Shown piece by piece: positions 54,379 through 64,000 of a DNA stretch of 64,000 nt. Source of the DNA: Bifidobacterium sp. ESL0775 (GTDB taxonomy: Bacteria > Actinomycetota > Actinomycetes > Actinomycetales > Bifidobacteriaceae). The translations under genes were made by a program, and so were the position numbers. The notes below the pieces were generated by a model, which saw only the letters and a list, made by a program, of their open reading frames with translations, did no database searches and had not been told where the DNA came from. The stretch is taken from positions 806,001 through 870,000 of the forward strand of contig NZ_CP113917.1 of NCBI RefSeq assembly GCF_029395475.1, given 5' to 3'. The number at the start of each line of letters is the position of its first letter. Within the stretch, counting starts at the first letter, position 1.

Positions 54379-55245
54379 ATGAGCATAACTGTGACTACTT
54401 CGAATCTGAATGGCATCCGTGCGGCCAAACGCAAGGGTGTGCTTGGCTGGGCCGAGGCCAACACCCCCGACATCTGGTGCATGCAGGAGGTGCGCGCCCC
54501 GCAGGAGGAGATCGACCCGATTTTCACCGCGATGGCCGAAGGCTATGAAAAGGCCGGTAAGGTTTCCGGAGCCAGCGATCTTGGGCGGATGGACGAGGTC
54601 TGCCGCATCAAAGGGCGTGCCGGCGTCGGCTTGTTGAGCGACCTTAAGATCGAGGAACAGCGTTACGGATTGATGGATCTGAGCGATGACGTGGATTCTG
54701 GCCGCTGGATCGAAGCCGATGTCACCACGCCGAGCGGTATGAAGCTGACCGTCGCCAGCGTCTATGTACACGCCGGCAACACCGACGACCCGAACAAAAT
54801 GGAGCAGAAATACCGCTTCCTCGACCGCATGCTTCAGCGCATGGGGCAACTGCGCGACGAAGCCGAAAAAGGTGGCCGGCAGGCGCTGCTGTGCGGCGAC
54901 ATGAACATCGCGCATACCCCGCTCGACATCAAGAACGCCAAGGCCAACGAGAAACATTCAGGCTTCCTGCCCGAGGAGCGCGCCTACGTCGACAAGTGGC
55001 TCGACCCGGAACAATACGATTTCGTCGATGTGATGCGTCATCTGGCCGGCGATGTGCAGGGGCCCTACACCTGGTGGAGCCAGCGCGGGCGGGCGTTCGA
55101 CAACAACGTCGGCTGGAGAATCGACTATCAGCTGGCCACGCCTGGATTGGCGCAGAAGGCGGTGTCCTTCGACATCGACCGCGCACCCTCCTACGACACC
55201 CGTTGGTCCGACCACGCGCCGCTGAGCGTGGTGTATGACGTCTGA
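54379..55245 (+). CDS. xth: Exodeoxyribonuclease III (AP endonuclease)
   Basis: Base-excision-repair nuclease cutting at abasic sites, with 3' exonuclease activity. ATTSNLNGIRAA-type start (TTSNLNGIRAAKRKG), WCMQEVRAP with the metal-binding Glu, GDMNIAHTPLD, and SDHAPLSVVYDV at the end. 288 residues; cytoplasmic. Ribosome site weak. Confidence 0.93.
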   Translation: MSITVTTSNLNGIRAAKRKGVLGWAEANTPDIWCMQEVRAPQEEIDPIFTAMAEGYEKAGKVSGASDLGRMDEVCRIKGRAGVGLLSDLKIEEQRYGLMDLSDDVDSGRWIEADVTTPSGMKLTVASVYVHAGNTDDPNKMEQKYRFLDRMLQRMGQLRDEAEKGGRQALLCGDMNIAHTPLDIKNAKANEKHSGFLPEERAYVDKWLDPEQYDFVDVMRHLAGDVQGPYTWWSQRGRAFDNNVGWRIDYQLATPGLAQKAVSFDIDRAPSYDTRWSDHAPLSVVYDV

Positions 55246-55459
55246 TTGACGCGTATGAAACTGTGGGTTGATTGGCGGGGTTTCGGACAATCAAGGACGA
55301 ATCGCGGTAATCGTTGATATCGCAATGTTTTGAGAGCGATTACCTATCCCGGAACCGATAACCGAGCCCACGCCGGTCCCGGCCTGGTTTTCCGGAGCTG
55401 GGAGACGTTGCCCGGTGATACGCTTGTTCCAAGATATTGATCGTTTTGAATGGAGAACC

Positions 55460-56437
55460 ATGGGATTGTTCGGATTCGGCAAAAAGAAGCGCCGCGACGA
55501 CGATGATGAGACCGAAGCCAAGGCCAATGAGGCCGAGGCGAAGGATGAGGATGCGGTTGCGCAGGCTGAGGACGACAAGGCCACCGAGACCAGTGCGGAT
55601 GCGGATAAGGACGCCGGAAACGACGCGGTGAAGGATTCCGGGGACGAGGGATCTGAAGCGGAATCGGACGCGGAGTCTGATGCTGACGCCGACGATGACG
55701 AGGCGGACGAACGCAAGGTTCCCGATGAGCCGAGCGAGGCTTACCCGGATCGCGGCGAACTTTACGGGCCGTGGGACATCGATGAGGAGGACGCGCCCGA
55801 CTACGACGAGTACCTCGACATGGGTGCCTACTATCTGCCGTTCATGCCGGGCATCGAGCTTCGTGTGAAAGCCAACCGTGCTAGTGGCCAGGTGCTTGGT
55901 TGCACCGTGTCCTACAAGGCTTCCAGTCTGGAGATCGAAGCGCTCGCGGCGCCCAAGACCTTGAGCCTCTGGGACGGGGTGAGCGAGGATCTGCTCGCGG
56001 CCAATCCCAAGGCCAGCCAGCAGCCGGGTATTTTCGGCACGGAGATCAAGCTGCCGGTTACCGTCAAGGGCAGTAAGACGCTGGTCACCCGCATCGTCGG
56101 CGTTGACGGCCCGCGCTGGATGCTTCGCGGCATTTTCTCCGGCCGCGCCGCCACGCATCCGGAAAGCCCGGAGACCAAGGCGCTGAACCAGTTCTTCTCC
56201 GACATCGTGGTCGATCGCGGTGAGGAGCCGCTGGCGCCGCGCGATTTGATCCCGATGCACGCGCCGGTCTCGCCGGAAGAGCGTCGCAAGGCCGATGAGG
56301 CCGCCGCGGCCGCCGCCGAAAAGGACGGCAAGGGCCACAAGATTCCCAAGCGCATCAAGGGCCCGTTCGTCGCCGACCAGCAGACCGAGGTGCAGACCAC
56401 GATCTCGCGTGGCCCGATGTTCTCGGAACTGCGCTGA
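55460..56437 (+). CDS. DUF3710 protein
   Basis: About 325 residues from ATG 55460. The first 95 residues are highly acidic (Asp, Glu, Ala), probably disordered; then YGPWDIDEEDAPDYDEYLDMGAY starts the conserved domain. Function unknown, conserved in actinobacteria, typically beside DUF3159 and a TRAM methyltransferase as here. The open frame to 55415 is not supported by a ribosome site. Confidence 0.85.
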   Translation: MGLFGFGKKKRRDDDDETEAKANEAEAKDEDAVAQAEDDKATETSADADKDAGNDAVKDSGDEGSEAESDAESDADADDDEADERKVPDEPSEAYPDRGELYGPWDIDEEDAPDYDEYLDMGAYYLPFMPGIELRVKANRASGQVLGCTVSYKASSLEIEALAAPKTLSLWDGVSEDLLAANPKASQQPGIFGTEIKLPVTVKGSKTLVTRIVGVDGPRWMLRGIFSGRAATHPESPETKALNQFFSDIVVDRGEEPLAPRDLIPMHAPVSPEERRKADEAAAAAAEKDGKGHKIPKRIKGPFVADQQTEVQTTISRGPMFSELR

Positions 56438-56576
56438 TTGATTCCACGGATTTCGCCGGTTTGCTTTGCACAGACCGGCGAATTGTGTAACCGCTTAAGG
56501 TGACATGGAATGACGGAACTTATCGGAAATTGATTTGCCGCAACCTTTTTAAACCATTGCAACGGAATAGGAAAAC

Positions 56577-57416
56577 ATGGCCGACACGAAAAAACGTCAA
56601 GGACTGGCGGCGCTGGCCGCGGCTGGCAACGGCGAGGACTTCTCCGTCATCGACGCCATTGGCGGGGTGCGTGGTGTCATCGAATCGATGCTGCCAGGCT
56701 TCGTCTTCGTGGTCATGTTCGTGGTGACGTCCGATCTCAAACTCACCATCATCGTTTCGGCGGTTCTTGCGGTGCTTTTGGTCTTGGTGCGTCTCGTCCA
56801 ACGTCAGACCGTGCTGGGCGCGTTGGCCGGACTCATCTCCATCGCCATCTGCCTGATTTGGGCGTGGAACACCCACGAGGCCCGCAATTACTACATGTAC
56901 GGGTTCATCACCAACAGCGTCTACATCGTCGTGCTGGCCATCACACTGGCCATCCGTGTGCCGGGGGTCGGTTTTCTGGTCGAGTTCATCCGTTCCCTGC
57001 CCACGGAGCATTACCGCGCTTGGCTGGCCGATTGGCGCGGCGACAAAGACCTTATGCGTGCCTACGACATCGTCACGGCCATGTGGATCGGCGTCTTCGC
57101 GTTGCGGCTGATCGTGCAGGTGCCGCTCTACCTCACCAACCACGTCACTTGGCTGGGCACGACGCGCCTATTGATGGGCTTGCCGTTCTGGGCATTGGCC
57201 ATCTGGATCTCATACTTGCTGATCGCCGATCCGATGAGGCACCATCCCAAGTTCAAGCCGGAAGACCAGGATAATGGCGATAGTAACACGGTTACAGACA
57301 ATGCAAGTACAGATGCTGATGATAGTAAAACAGGTAACGATGCCGGAACAGATGCCAAAAATGAAGGCGCTGTCGGCAATATGAAAGCGGCAACTGTTGC
57401 GGCCGCGGTGAACTAA
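56577..57416 (+). CDS. DUF3159 membrane protein
   Basis: 279 residues with about five transmembrane helices (DFSVIDAIGGVRGVIESMLPG before the first). Polar C-terminal tail of about 60 residues (DNASTDADDSKTG). Function unknown; the partner gene DUF3710 lies 139 bases upstream and the methyltransferase follows. Confidence 0.85.
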   Translation: MADTKKRQGLAALAAAGNGEDFSVIDAIGGVRGVIESMLPGFVFVVMFVVTSDLKLTIIVSAVLAVLLVLVRLVQRQTVLGALAGLISIAICLIWAWNTHEARNYYMYGFITNSVYIVVLAITLAIRVPGVGFLVEFIRSLPTEHYRAWLADWRGDKDLMRAYDIVTAMWIGVFALRLIVQVPLYLTNHVTWLGTTRLLMGLPFWALAIWISYLLIADPMRHHPKFKPEDQDNGDSNTVTDNASTDADDSKTGNDAGTDAKNEGAVGNMKAATVAAAVN

Positions 57417-57646
57417 AGATATCGTGAAAGCCGCAGCATCACGGACGGGACAAATCGAAGAATATGTTGAAAAGTCTATGAAGTGCGGACGAGGGGCAAC
57501 GATAGACTGAGTTTTCAGTCATGAGGATATGCCGGTTCCGCAAATAATGGATATCGTCTGCAATATGCCATACAAAAATGAATGATTGAACGCGAAATCG
57601 TTGGTATGCGACCGCGTCGAAATGAATCTTAGAAGCAGGGGTAAAA

Positions 57647-58945
57647 ATGCAAGCCACAGTACGTATCGAACGTTACGCCGACCAAGGGCGTTGCGTCGCC
57701 CATATCGACGGACGGGTGGTGTTCGTGCGTTTCGCACTGCCCGGCGAACTGGACACCATCGAGCTGGACGAGCCGCACGAGCGCGACGACCGTTTCTGGA
57801 CCGGCGAAGTCGTCAACGTGGTCGAGCCCTCCGAGGACCGCGTCGAGCCGCTTTGGCCGTTGGCGGGACCTCTCGCGCAGGGCGGGGGAGTCGGCGGCGC
57901 CGATCTGATCCATGTCTCGCTTGCGGGCCAGCTCAAATGGAAGTCAGCGGTCATCACCGACCAGATGCGGCGTATGGGTCATCTTGACATCGACGCCGTG
58001 CCGGTGGCGCGTATGGATGGTGACGTCGAGGAGAAGGGCCTGCACTGGCGCACTCGCATCGAATTGATCGCCGACGAGGAAGGCCGCGTCTCCATGCGCC
58101 GCCGCGCCTCGCATACCCGCGTGCGCATCGACACCATGCCGTTGGCCACCCGCGCGCTCCTTGCCGTCGCCCGGGACCAGAAGCTTTGGGACGAAGAGTT
58201 CGAACCGGGTGCCAAGATCCGCGTCGCGGTGCCGGAGCCGCGCGATATCCATACCTCCAGGGTCCCCAACAAGGCTTTGCTTGAGGCCATCGGCGACAAC
58301 TTCGCCATCACCGTTGACGGCCACTTGCGCCGCGGAACGAAGCGGCTCAAGGAAGTCGTGGACGTGGACGGCAAACGCTACAAATATGGCGTGGAGGCCG
58401 ACGGGTTCTGGCAGGTGCACCGCATGGCCCCGCCGACACTTGTCAAGTACGTGATGCGCCTGGTCAGCCAGGAGCTTTCCGGTGTGCAATCCGCCACGCT
58501 CTGGGACCTCTTCTCCGGTTCCGGCCTCTTCACCGTGCCGCTGGCCAAGACCTTCGCCCATACGAAGATGCTGTCCGTCGAAGGCGGGCGCATGGCCGTG
58601 CGCAATGCCGAACGCAACCTGCATATAGCCAAGGACGCCAACGTCACCGTGATGCAGGGCGACGTCTCGCACTGCCTGCGCAACGTGCCCGAGGAACTGG
58701 CCAACCCCAACGTCGTCGTGCTCGACCCGCCGCGCGCCGGAGCCAAGGCACAGGTCTGCCGCCAGCTCGCCGACGCGGGTACACGCTCCATCATTTACAT
58801 CGCCTGCGACCCGACCAGCCTCGCCCGCGACACGGCCACGCTCACCAAGCTGGGCTATGGCCTCAAATCGATTCAGGCGTTCGATATCTATCCGATGACC
58901 CACCACGTCGAGACCGTGGCGCTGTTCGCGCGCGAAGGCCAGTAA
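57647..58945 (+). CDS. TRAM-domain class I SAM RNA methyltransferase
   Basis: RumA/RlmCD-type uridine-5 methyltransferase of 432 residues. N-terminal TRAM RNA-binding domain (about residues 1-60), then the SAM site DLFSGSGLFTVPLA, VVLDPPRAGAKAQV and IYIACDPTSLARDTATL with the catalytic Cys. The exact rRNA or tRNA target is unknown. Third gene of the DUF3710-DUF3159 block. Confidence 0.9.
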   Translation: MQATVRIERYADQGRCVAHIDGRVVFVRFALPGELDTIELDEPHERDDRFWTGEVVNVVEPSEDRVEPLWPLAGPLAQGGGVGGADLIHVSLAGQLKWKSAVITDQMRRMGHLDIDAVPVARMDGDVEEKGLHWRTRIELIADEEGRVSMRRRASHTRVRIDTMPLATRALLAVARDQKLWDEEFEPGAKIRVAVPEPRDIHTSRVPNKALLEAIGDNFAITVDGHLRRGTKRLKEVVDVDGKRYKYGVEADGFWQVHRMAPPTLVKYVMRLVSQELSGVQSATLWDLFSGSGLFTVPLAKTFAHTKMLSVEGGRMAVRNAERNLHIAKDANVTVMQGDVSHCLRNVPEELANPNVVVLDPPRAGAKAQVCRQLADAGTRSIIYIACDPTSLARDTATLTKLGYGLKSIQAFDIYPMTHHVETVALFAREGQ

Positions 58946-58958
58946 GTAGGTCGGCTCG

Positions 58959-59675
58959 ATGCGATGGTCTTGGCAATCAGGCAATCAAAGGCGTGAAAGG
59001 CATGACGACCTTTCTCGTCGTGGCCTTGCGTGGCATGGACATGCCATCAGCGGATTTCATGGGCTAAGACATAACCATGGATGGCGGCGTCCGTTGGGAA
59101 TCGTTCTCGGTATATGTATGACATTATCGGCTTTGCCCGCGCTCGCTTCCTGCACGCCGAACAACGCGGCCGTCGGTGACACGAAGTCGGTTTCTGGGCA
59201 TGTGGGCCACGACAGCGTCGACAAATCCGACATGCTGATCGGCGTGGTCGCCGCCGGTGACGAGGACCTTGACCGGACGATGCTCGACGCCTTCAAAAAG
59301 GTGGGCATCAAAGCCATCTACGCTTCCGTTCCGGAAGGTGGGACGCCGCTACCCGGCCAATCCTTCAAGGACATGGCACGGCGGCCCGTCACCGCGTTCG
59401 TGGTCGATGGCCTCGATATGAAAAGCGGCCAAACCAATGGTTGGAACCAAGCCTTGCAAACGGCCCGTGACGCCGGGATCCCGGTGATACTGATCAATGC
59501 TGTGCAAGGGCCGAAGGATGCCGATCTTTATGCCGAATTATTGCGCATCGTCCCAACGGGCAACGGCAAGGGAAGCACAGGGGATGGCAAAGGGCCGGTG
59601 CCGTTCGACCAGGCTGTGCAAGCCGCGATCAACGACAATCCACATGCCAAGACGATGAGCGTGACATTGCCGTGA
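58959..59675 (+). CDS. Lipoprotein resembling a periplasmic binding-protein lobe
   Basis: 238 residues with a lipobox (LPALASC) near residue 60, preceded by a hydrophobic stretch. The extra basic N-terminus (about 40 residues from ATG 58959) could mean the start is downstream. After the Cys, DMLIGVVAAGDEDLDRTMLDAFKKVGIKAIY resembles the first lobe of a sugar-binding protein, but the second lobe is missing. No transporter genes are adjacent. Role unknown. Confidence 0.65.
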   Translation: MRWSWQSGNQRRERHDDLSRRGLAWHGHAISGFHGLRHNHGWRRPLGIVLGICMTLSALPALASCTPNNAAVGDTKSVSGHVGHDSVDKSDMLIGVVAAGDEDLDRTMLDAFKKVGIKAIYASVPEGGTPLPGQSFKDMARRPVTAFVVDGLDMKSGQTNGWNQALQTARDAGIPVILINAVQGPKDADLYAELLRIVPTGNGKGSTGDGKGPVPFDQAVQAAINDNPHAKTMSVTLP

Positions 59676-59845
59676 ATGTGCTCACGCGCCCACCGCGAAC
59701 GTGGGGATACGGTAGAGTGGCACCGCATATACTTTTAACGGTAATGAGCCGTCCAAGAATCCAAGCGCCGGCGGCAGATGAGACATACGAAACGCAGTGA
59801 GAAACCGTGCGTCCGCAGGACGGATGCACGGGTAAGGGGCAACCA

Positions 59846-62515
59846 ATGAGCGCAACCGGGATGTTCGGGCAGAACGACGGCGAGACCGCGGCTGGGAAGG
59901 CACGTGGCGACGCCGGCAACGGCGGCAACGGCGGGCAGCAAAGCGCTTCCGCGATCCGCCTTCCCCAAATCGCCGAAGTGGGGCTGACCTCCGCCGAGGT
60001 CGCCGAGCAGGTCCAGCAAGGCAACGTCAACAAGATCGACACCGAATCATCGCGCTCGATGGGCCAGATCATCCGCGAGAACGTCTTCACGCTCTTCAAC
60101 GCCATCATTTTCGTGGCCATGGTCCTGGTGCTTCTGACCGGCCAATGGAAGGACGCCGTTTTCGGACTGGTCATCATCATCAATTCCGGTATCGGCGTCT
60201 TCACCGAGATCCGGGCGAAGCACACGCTCGACAAACTCTCCATCCTGGTCGCCTCGAAATCCCTGGTGCGGCGCGACGGACGGGACGTCGAGATCGAGCA
60301 TGAGGACATCGTACTCGGCGATCTGCTTTGGCTCCGTAGCGGCGAGCAGGTGCCGGCCGACGCCACCATCGTGCACACATGGGGCTTGGAGCTCGACGAA
60401 TCCATGCTCACCGGCGAATCCCGAACCGTCAAGAAAGGCGAGGGCGCCGAGGTCTATTCCGGTTCCAACGCGACTTCCGGTATGGCGCTGGTCCGAGTCG
60501 ACGCGGTGGGCGAGCACGGCTACGCGGCCAAGCTGACGGCCAAAGCCAAGGTCTACAAGAAGACCGTCTCCGACTTGAGCAAGGGCATCAACACCATCCT
60601 CAAGGTGATGACCATCGTCGTCATCCCGCTCTGCATTCTTTTGGTCGCCTCGCAGATTCGCACGGTGGGTGGCTGGCAGGTCGCCTTCACCACCGGCGCG
60701 TGGCGTTCGGCCATCGTCTCGGCCGTCGCCGGCGTGGTCGGCATGATCCCCGAGGGCCTGGTCCTCCTGACCTCGCTCAACTTCGCCATCGCCGCGATGC
60801 GTCTGGCGCATCAGCACACGCTGGTCCAGGAGCTGGAAAGCGTCGAGACGCTGGCCCGCGTGGATGCGCTCAACCTTGACAAGACCGGCACCATCACCGA
60901 TGGCGGCATCGTCTTCAACCAGGTCGTCATGCTCGGCGAGGCCGACAACGCAAGCCCGATGGCCGACGCCGATATCGTGGTAGACGCCCCGTCTGGCGAG
61001 AACGCCGTGCATGCCAGCGTGACCGTCGGCACTACCGATGACGAGAAGACCGCGGCGGTCCAGGCGCTGTACGATCTCTCCAACGAGGAGAACCCCAACG
61101 GCACCGGGGCGGCGGTGCTCAAGGCCCTGAACGCCAAAGGTGTGCGGCCTCAGCCGGTCGACGCCCGTGTGCCGTTCTCCTCGGCCCGCAAATGGAGCGC
61201 CATCGTGCGCGGCGGGGACGCATGGTATATGGGTGCCCCGGAAATGCTGTTGAGCGGCTTTGAGGGGGACAGCACCGCGGCCAAGAACATGGTGGCCAAG
61301 TACGCCAATCAGGGCATGCGTGTGCTGTTATTGGCCCGTGCCTCGGGGGCGGGGAGCACTCCGGAGGCGGCCAACGCCTTCGCCAACAATCCCGTGCTGA
61401 TTCCTTCCTCGCAACCGGTCGCGCTGGTGTTGTGCAGCGAGCATATCCGCGACGACGCCGAGGAGACGCTGGCCTGGTTCCGCGAGCAAGGCGTGCGCTG
61501 CCGCATCATCTCCGGCGACAGCCCTGCCACAGTCGGCGCCATCGCCAGAACTGTCCGCCTGACTGGCGACCGAGAGCCGGTGGCGATGGACGCGCGCGAG
61601 CTGCCCAGTGATGTCAAGAAACTTTCCACCGTGATGGAGAATGTTGATGTGCTAGGCCGCGTCCTGCCCGAGCAGAAGAAGGCCATCGTCGACGCGCTGC
61701 ACGAAAGCAAGCACGTCGTGGCGATGACCGGCGACGGCGTCAACGACGCGTTGGCCCTCAAGGAAGCTGATCTGGGCATCGCGATGGGCAACGCCGCGCC
61801 CGCCACCAAGGCCGTGGCACAGGTCGTTCTGGTCGATTCCAAGTTCTCTCATCTGCCGAGTGTCGTCGCCCGCGGCCGTCAGGTGATGGCCAACATGGAG
61901 CGCGTCTCGTCGTTGTTCCTCGTCAAGACCGTCTATTCCGCGCTGATCTCGCTCGGTGTGGTCTGCACGTTCATTCCCTTCCCTTACCTGCCGCGCCACA
62001 TCACCTACATTGGTGCGCTGACCATCGGCATTCCGGCGTTCATCCTCGCTCTCGCGCCGAACAACCGCCGCTATATTCCGGGCTTCCTGGGGCGCGTGGT
62101 GCGTTTCGCCTTGCCGGGCGGCATCGCCGTGGCGCTTTCCGTCCTGCTTACCGCCTGGACCTTGCCGGGCTTCATGAACTGGAACCTTTCCAAGCCGGGC
62201 GACCTCTTGAAACTGCGTGACATCTGCGCCATCATCGTCTTCGTTTTGGGCATCCTGGTGATGGCCCGCGTGGCTCAGCCGTTGAAATCCTGGCGTGGAG
62301 TTTTGGTCGCCGGATTCGCCGCGGCGGGTCTGATCGGCATGTTCATCCCGATCGTCTCGCACTTCTTCGAACTGACGTTCCCGACCGGCTGGACGCTGGT
62401 GGCCACGATCATCGTGCTGTTGCTTTCGGTAGTCGTCTTCGCTGGAATTCAGACCATCGCCGACCTGATCGGCCGCCTCTATTCGAGCATCGCCAACCGC
62501 AAGAAGAGCGAGTAG
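59846..62515 (+). CDS. ctpE: P-type cation-transporting ATPase (CtpE-like)
   Basis: 889-residue pump. Actuator motif LTGESRTV, phosphorylation site DKTGTITD, hinge MTGDGVNDALALKEADLG, and about eight to ten helices including PEGLVLLTSLNFAIA. It follows mycobacterial CtpE, a calcium transporter, through most of its length (INSGIGVFTEIRAKHTLDKL and IGIPAFILALAPNNRRYIPGF). Start at ATG 59846 with AAGGGG upstream. Calcium is inferred from the family. Confidence 0.88.
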   Translation: MSATGMFGQNDGETAAGKARGDAGNGGNGGQQSASAIRLPQIAEVGLTSAEVAEQVQQGNVNKIDTESSRSMGQIIRENVFTLFNAIIFVAMVLVLLTGQWKDAVFGLVIIINSGIGVFTEIRAKHTLDKLSILVASKSLVRRDGRDVEIEHEDIVLGDLLWLRSGEQVPADATIVHTWGLELDESMLTGESRTVKKGEGAEVYSGSNATSGMALVRVDAVGEHGYAAKLTAKAKVYKKTVSDLSKGINTILKVMTIVVIPLCILLVASQIRTVGGWQVAFTTGAWRSAIVSAVAGVVGMIPEGLVLLTSLNFAIAAMRLAHQHTLVQELESVETLARVDALNLDKTGTITDGGIVFNQVVMLGEADNASPMADADIVVDAPSGENAVHASVTVGTTDDEKTAAVQALYDLSNEENPNGTGAAVLKALNAKGVRPQPVDARVPFSSARKWSAIVRGGDAWYMGAPEMLLSGFEGDSTAAKNMVAKYANQGMRVLLLARASGAGSTPEAANAFANNPVLIPSSQPVALVLCSEHIRDDAEETLAWFREQGVRCRIISGDSPATVGAIARTVRLTGDREPVAMDARELPSDVKKLSTVMENVDVLGRVLPEQKKAIVDALHESKHVVAMTGDGVNDALALKEADLGIAMGNAAPATKAVAQVVLVDSKFSHLPSVVARGRQVMANMERVSSLFLVKTVYSALISLGVVCTFIPFPYLPRHITYIGALTIGIPAFILALAPNNRRYIPGFLGRVVRFALPGGIAVALSVLLTAWTLPGFMNWNLSKPGDLLKLRDICAIIVFVLGILVMARVAQPLKSWRGVLVAGFAAAGLIGMFIPIVSHFFELTFPTGWTLVATIIVLLLSVVVFAGIQTIADLIGRLYSSIANRKKSE

Positions 62516-62677
62516 CTTTTAGGTCTCACATAGTGAATTGGGCTTTTCGTTGATTTTCCAAGCGTTTTATCGTGAAATCAAAGCGGAATCGACGTTGGGA
62601 CGACATTGTTAACGTTTCTGACGTTCGGTTGACCGATAATGAAAAGGGAACATCGTCAAAACGTTCGGAGGATTTCA

Positions 62678-64000
62678 ATGTCATTGCGGGACGAGCAGCT
62701 GGATACGTTGCGGGTCGGGGACAAGGATGTCGATTATTACCGGATTGCGGATCTGCCGGGCATCGAGCACCTGCCGTATTCGTTGAAGGTCTTGGTCGAA
62801 AACCTGCTGCGCCGCATTGATGGCGTCAACGTTACCGAAGACCAGGTCAATGAGCTGCTCAAATGGGACCCCAACGCCGAGCCCAGCCACGAGATTGAAT
62901 TCGGGCCTTCGCGCGTGCTGATGCAGGATTTCACCGGCGTTCCCTGCATCGTCGACCTTGCCACCATGCGTGACGCGGTGGCAGATTTGGGCGGCAATCC
63001 CGAGGTCATCAACCCACAGGTCGAGGCCGACATGGTCATCGACCACTCCGTGCAGATTGACAACTACGCCGTCGCCGATGCGGTGGCACGCAACATGGAC
63101 CGTGAATACCAGCGCAATGGCGAACGCTACCGCTTCCTGCGCTGGGGCCAGCAGGCGTTCAAGAACTTCCGCGTCGTTCCGCCGGGGACAGGCATCATCC
63201 ATCAGGTCAACATCGAATATCTCGCCAAGGTCGTGATGAGCAAGCCAGGGGAGCGTGGACGCGACCTCGCCTATCTCGATTCCTGCGTCGGCACCGATTC
63301 CCACACCACCATGGTCGGCGGCTTGGGCGTGCTTGGCTGGGGGGTCGGCGGCATCGAGGCCGAGGCGGCCATGCTCGGCCAGCCCATCTCGATGCTGGTC
63401 CCGCGCGTCGTCGGCTTCAAGCTCACCGGTTCCATCCCCGAAGGCGTCACCGCCACCGACGTGGTGCTCACCATCACGCAGATGCTGCGTGAGCACGGCG
63501 TGGTCGGCAAGTTCGTGGAATTCTACGGTGACGGCGTGGCTTCCGTGCCGCTGGCCAACCGTGCCACCATCGGCAACATGAGCCCCGAATTCGGCTCGAC
63601 CTGCGGCATCTTCCCGATCGATCAGGTCACGCTGGATTATCTGCGCCTGACCGGCCGTAGCGACGAGCAGATCGCGCTGGTCGAGGCCTACGCCAAGGCC
63701 AACCGCCTCTGGGGAGACACGAGCGACCCCGATTATGTCGAGCCGGAATATTCCGAATACATGGAACTCGACCTCGGCACGGTCGTTCCGTCCATCGCCG
63801 GTCCCAAGCGCCCGCAGGATCGCATTCGCTTGGACGAGGCCAAGGCGACCTTCGAAAAGACGCTGCCGGATTACGAGACGCCGAAGACCAATCAGAACCC
63901 GGTGCCGGTGCATACCGATTTCCGCGGCGATTTTGAGATCACGAACGGCGACGTCGCCATCGCCTCCATCACCAGCTGCACCAACACTTCCAACCCGTCG
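62678..64000 (+). CDS. acnA: Aconitate hydratase, 3' end beyond window
   Basis: Interconverts citrate and isocitrate. Reads open to the window end (441 codons of about 900). [21 protein letters not shown] and the first iron-sulfur Cys in [12 protein letters not shown] at the end are visible. ATG 62678 follows GGAGG by six bases. Bifidobacteria keep a partial citrate cycle for glutamate synthesis. Confidence 0.95.
   Translation, partial: MSLRDEQLDTLRVGDKDVDYYRIADLPGIEHLPYSLKVLVENLLRRIDGVNVTEDQVNELLKWDPNAEPSHEIEFGPSRVLMQDFTGVPCIVDLATMRDAVADLGGNPEVINPQVEADMVIDHSVQIDNYAVADAVARNMDREYQRNGERYRFLRWGQQAFKNFRVVPPGTGIIHQVNIEYLAKVVMSKPGERGRDLAYLDSCVGTDSHTTMVGGLGVLGWGVGGIEAEAAMLGQPISMLVPRVVGFKLTGSIPEGVTATDVVLTITQMLREHGVVGKFVEFYGDGVASVPLANRATIGNMSPEFGSTCGIFPIDQVTLDYLRLTGRSDEQIALVEAYAKANRLWGDTSDPDYVEPEYSEYMELDLGTVVPSIAGPKRPQDRIRLDEAKATFEKTLPDYETPKTNQNPVPVHTDFRGDFEITNGDVAIASITSCTNTSNPS

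Overview
The window is a gene-dense, GC-rich stretch of a Gram-positive actinobacterial chromosome, most probably a Bifidobacterium. This rests on the AGE isomerase/fructokinase hexose genes, the infC-rpmI-rplT, xerD-parA-scpA-scpB and DUF3710-DUF3159-TRAM-methyltransferase blocks, a bL37-type mini ribosomal protein, and sortase-dependent pili. The species cannot be named from the sequence. I found no tRNA, rRNA, CRISPR array or insertion sequence.

Layout. 1-7.9 kb: mannoside/hexose catabolism, with a GH38 alpha-mannosidase (cut by the window start), an AGE-family isomerase, a PfkB sugar kinase and two ROK regulators. 8.1-12.2 kb: a NUDIX hydrolase, aminopeptidase P and folC. 12.4-16.2 kb: smc. 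16.4-19.4 kb: a cell-wall pair, a MurE of the lysine-adding kind followed by an ATP-grasp ligase resembling D-aspartate ligases. 19.7-27.7 kb: an exonuclease, a serine/threonine-type permease, an ECF sigma factor with a Cys-rich partner, bL37, an aldose epimerase, a YbaK deacylase, gap, an ArsC/Spx-like protein and thiamine pyrophosphokinase. 27.8-29.7 kb: a promoter, a hairpin-rich leader and infC-rpmI-rplT. 29.8-35.9 kb: a pilus island with a class C sortase, an LPFAG surface protein and an LPMTG isopeptide pilin. 36-39.8 kb: xerD-parA-scpA-scpB. 39.9-42.4 kb: a NiaP-like niacin transporter behind a perfect palindrome, then an NrtR-like NUDIX regulator. 42.5-47.6 kb: typA, a membrane protein, pheA and tyrA. 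47.6-52.9 kb: an accessory region with hairpins, a nuclease-like gene broken by an amber stop, and a large LPLTG surface protein of BspA-like repeats whose signal peptide is out of frame across a run of eight G. 53-64 kb: xerC, exonuclease III, DUF3710, DUF3159, a TRAM RNA methyltransferase, a lipoprotein, a CtpE-like P-type ATPase and the first half of aconitase.

How the genes fit together. Mannose released by GH38 could be isomerised to fructose and phosphorylated into the central hexose pathway. Smc, ScpA, ScpB, XerC, XerD and ParA cover most of chromosome condensation and dimer resolution. NiaP and NrtR look like a self-contained NAD-precursor uptake module. MurE plus the ATP-grasp ligase suggests a Lys-D-Asp type peptidoglycan.

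The most interesting signal is the surface protein at 48931-52259. Its signal peptide and body are joined by an 8-G tract that puts them out of frame in this copy, as expected for a phase-variable (OFF) gene. It also carries long in-frame direct repeats that could change its length.
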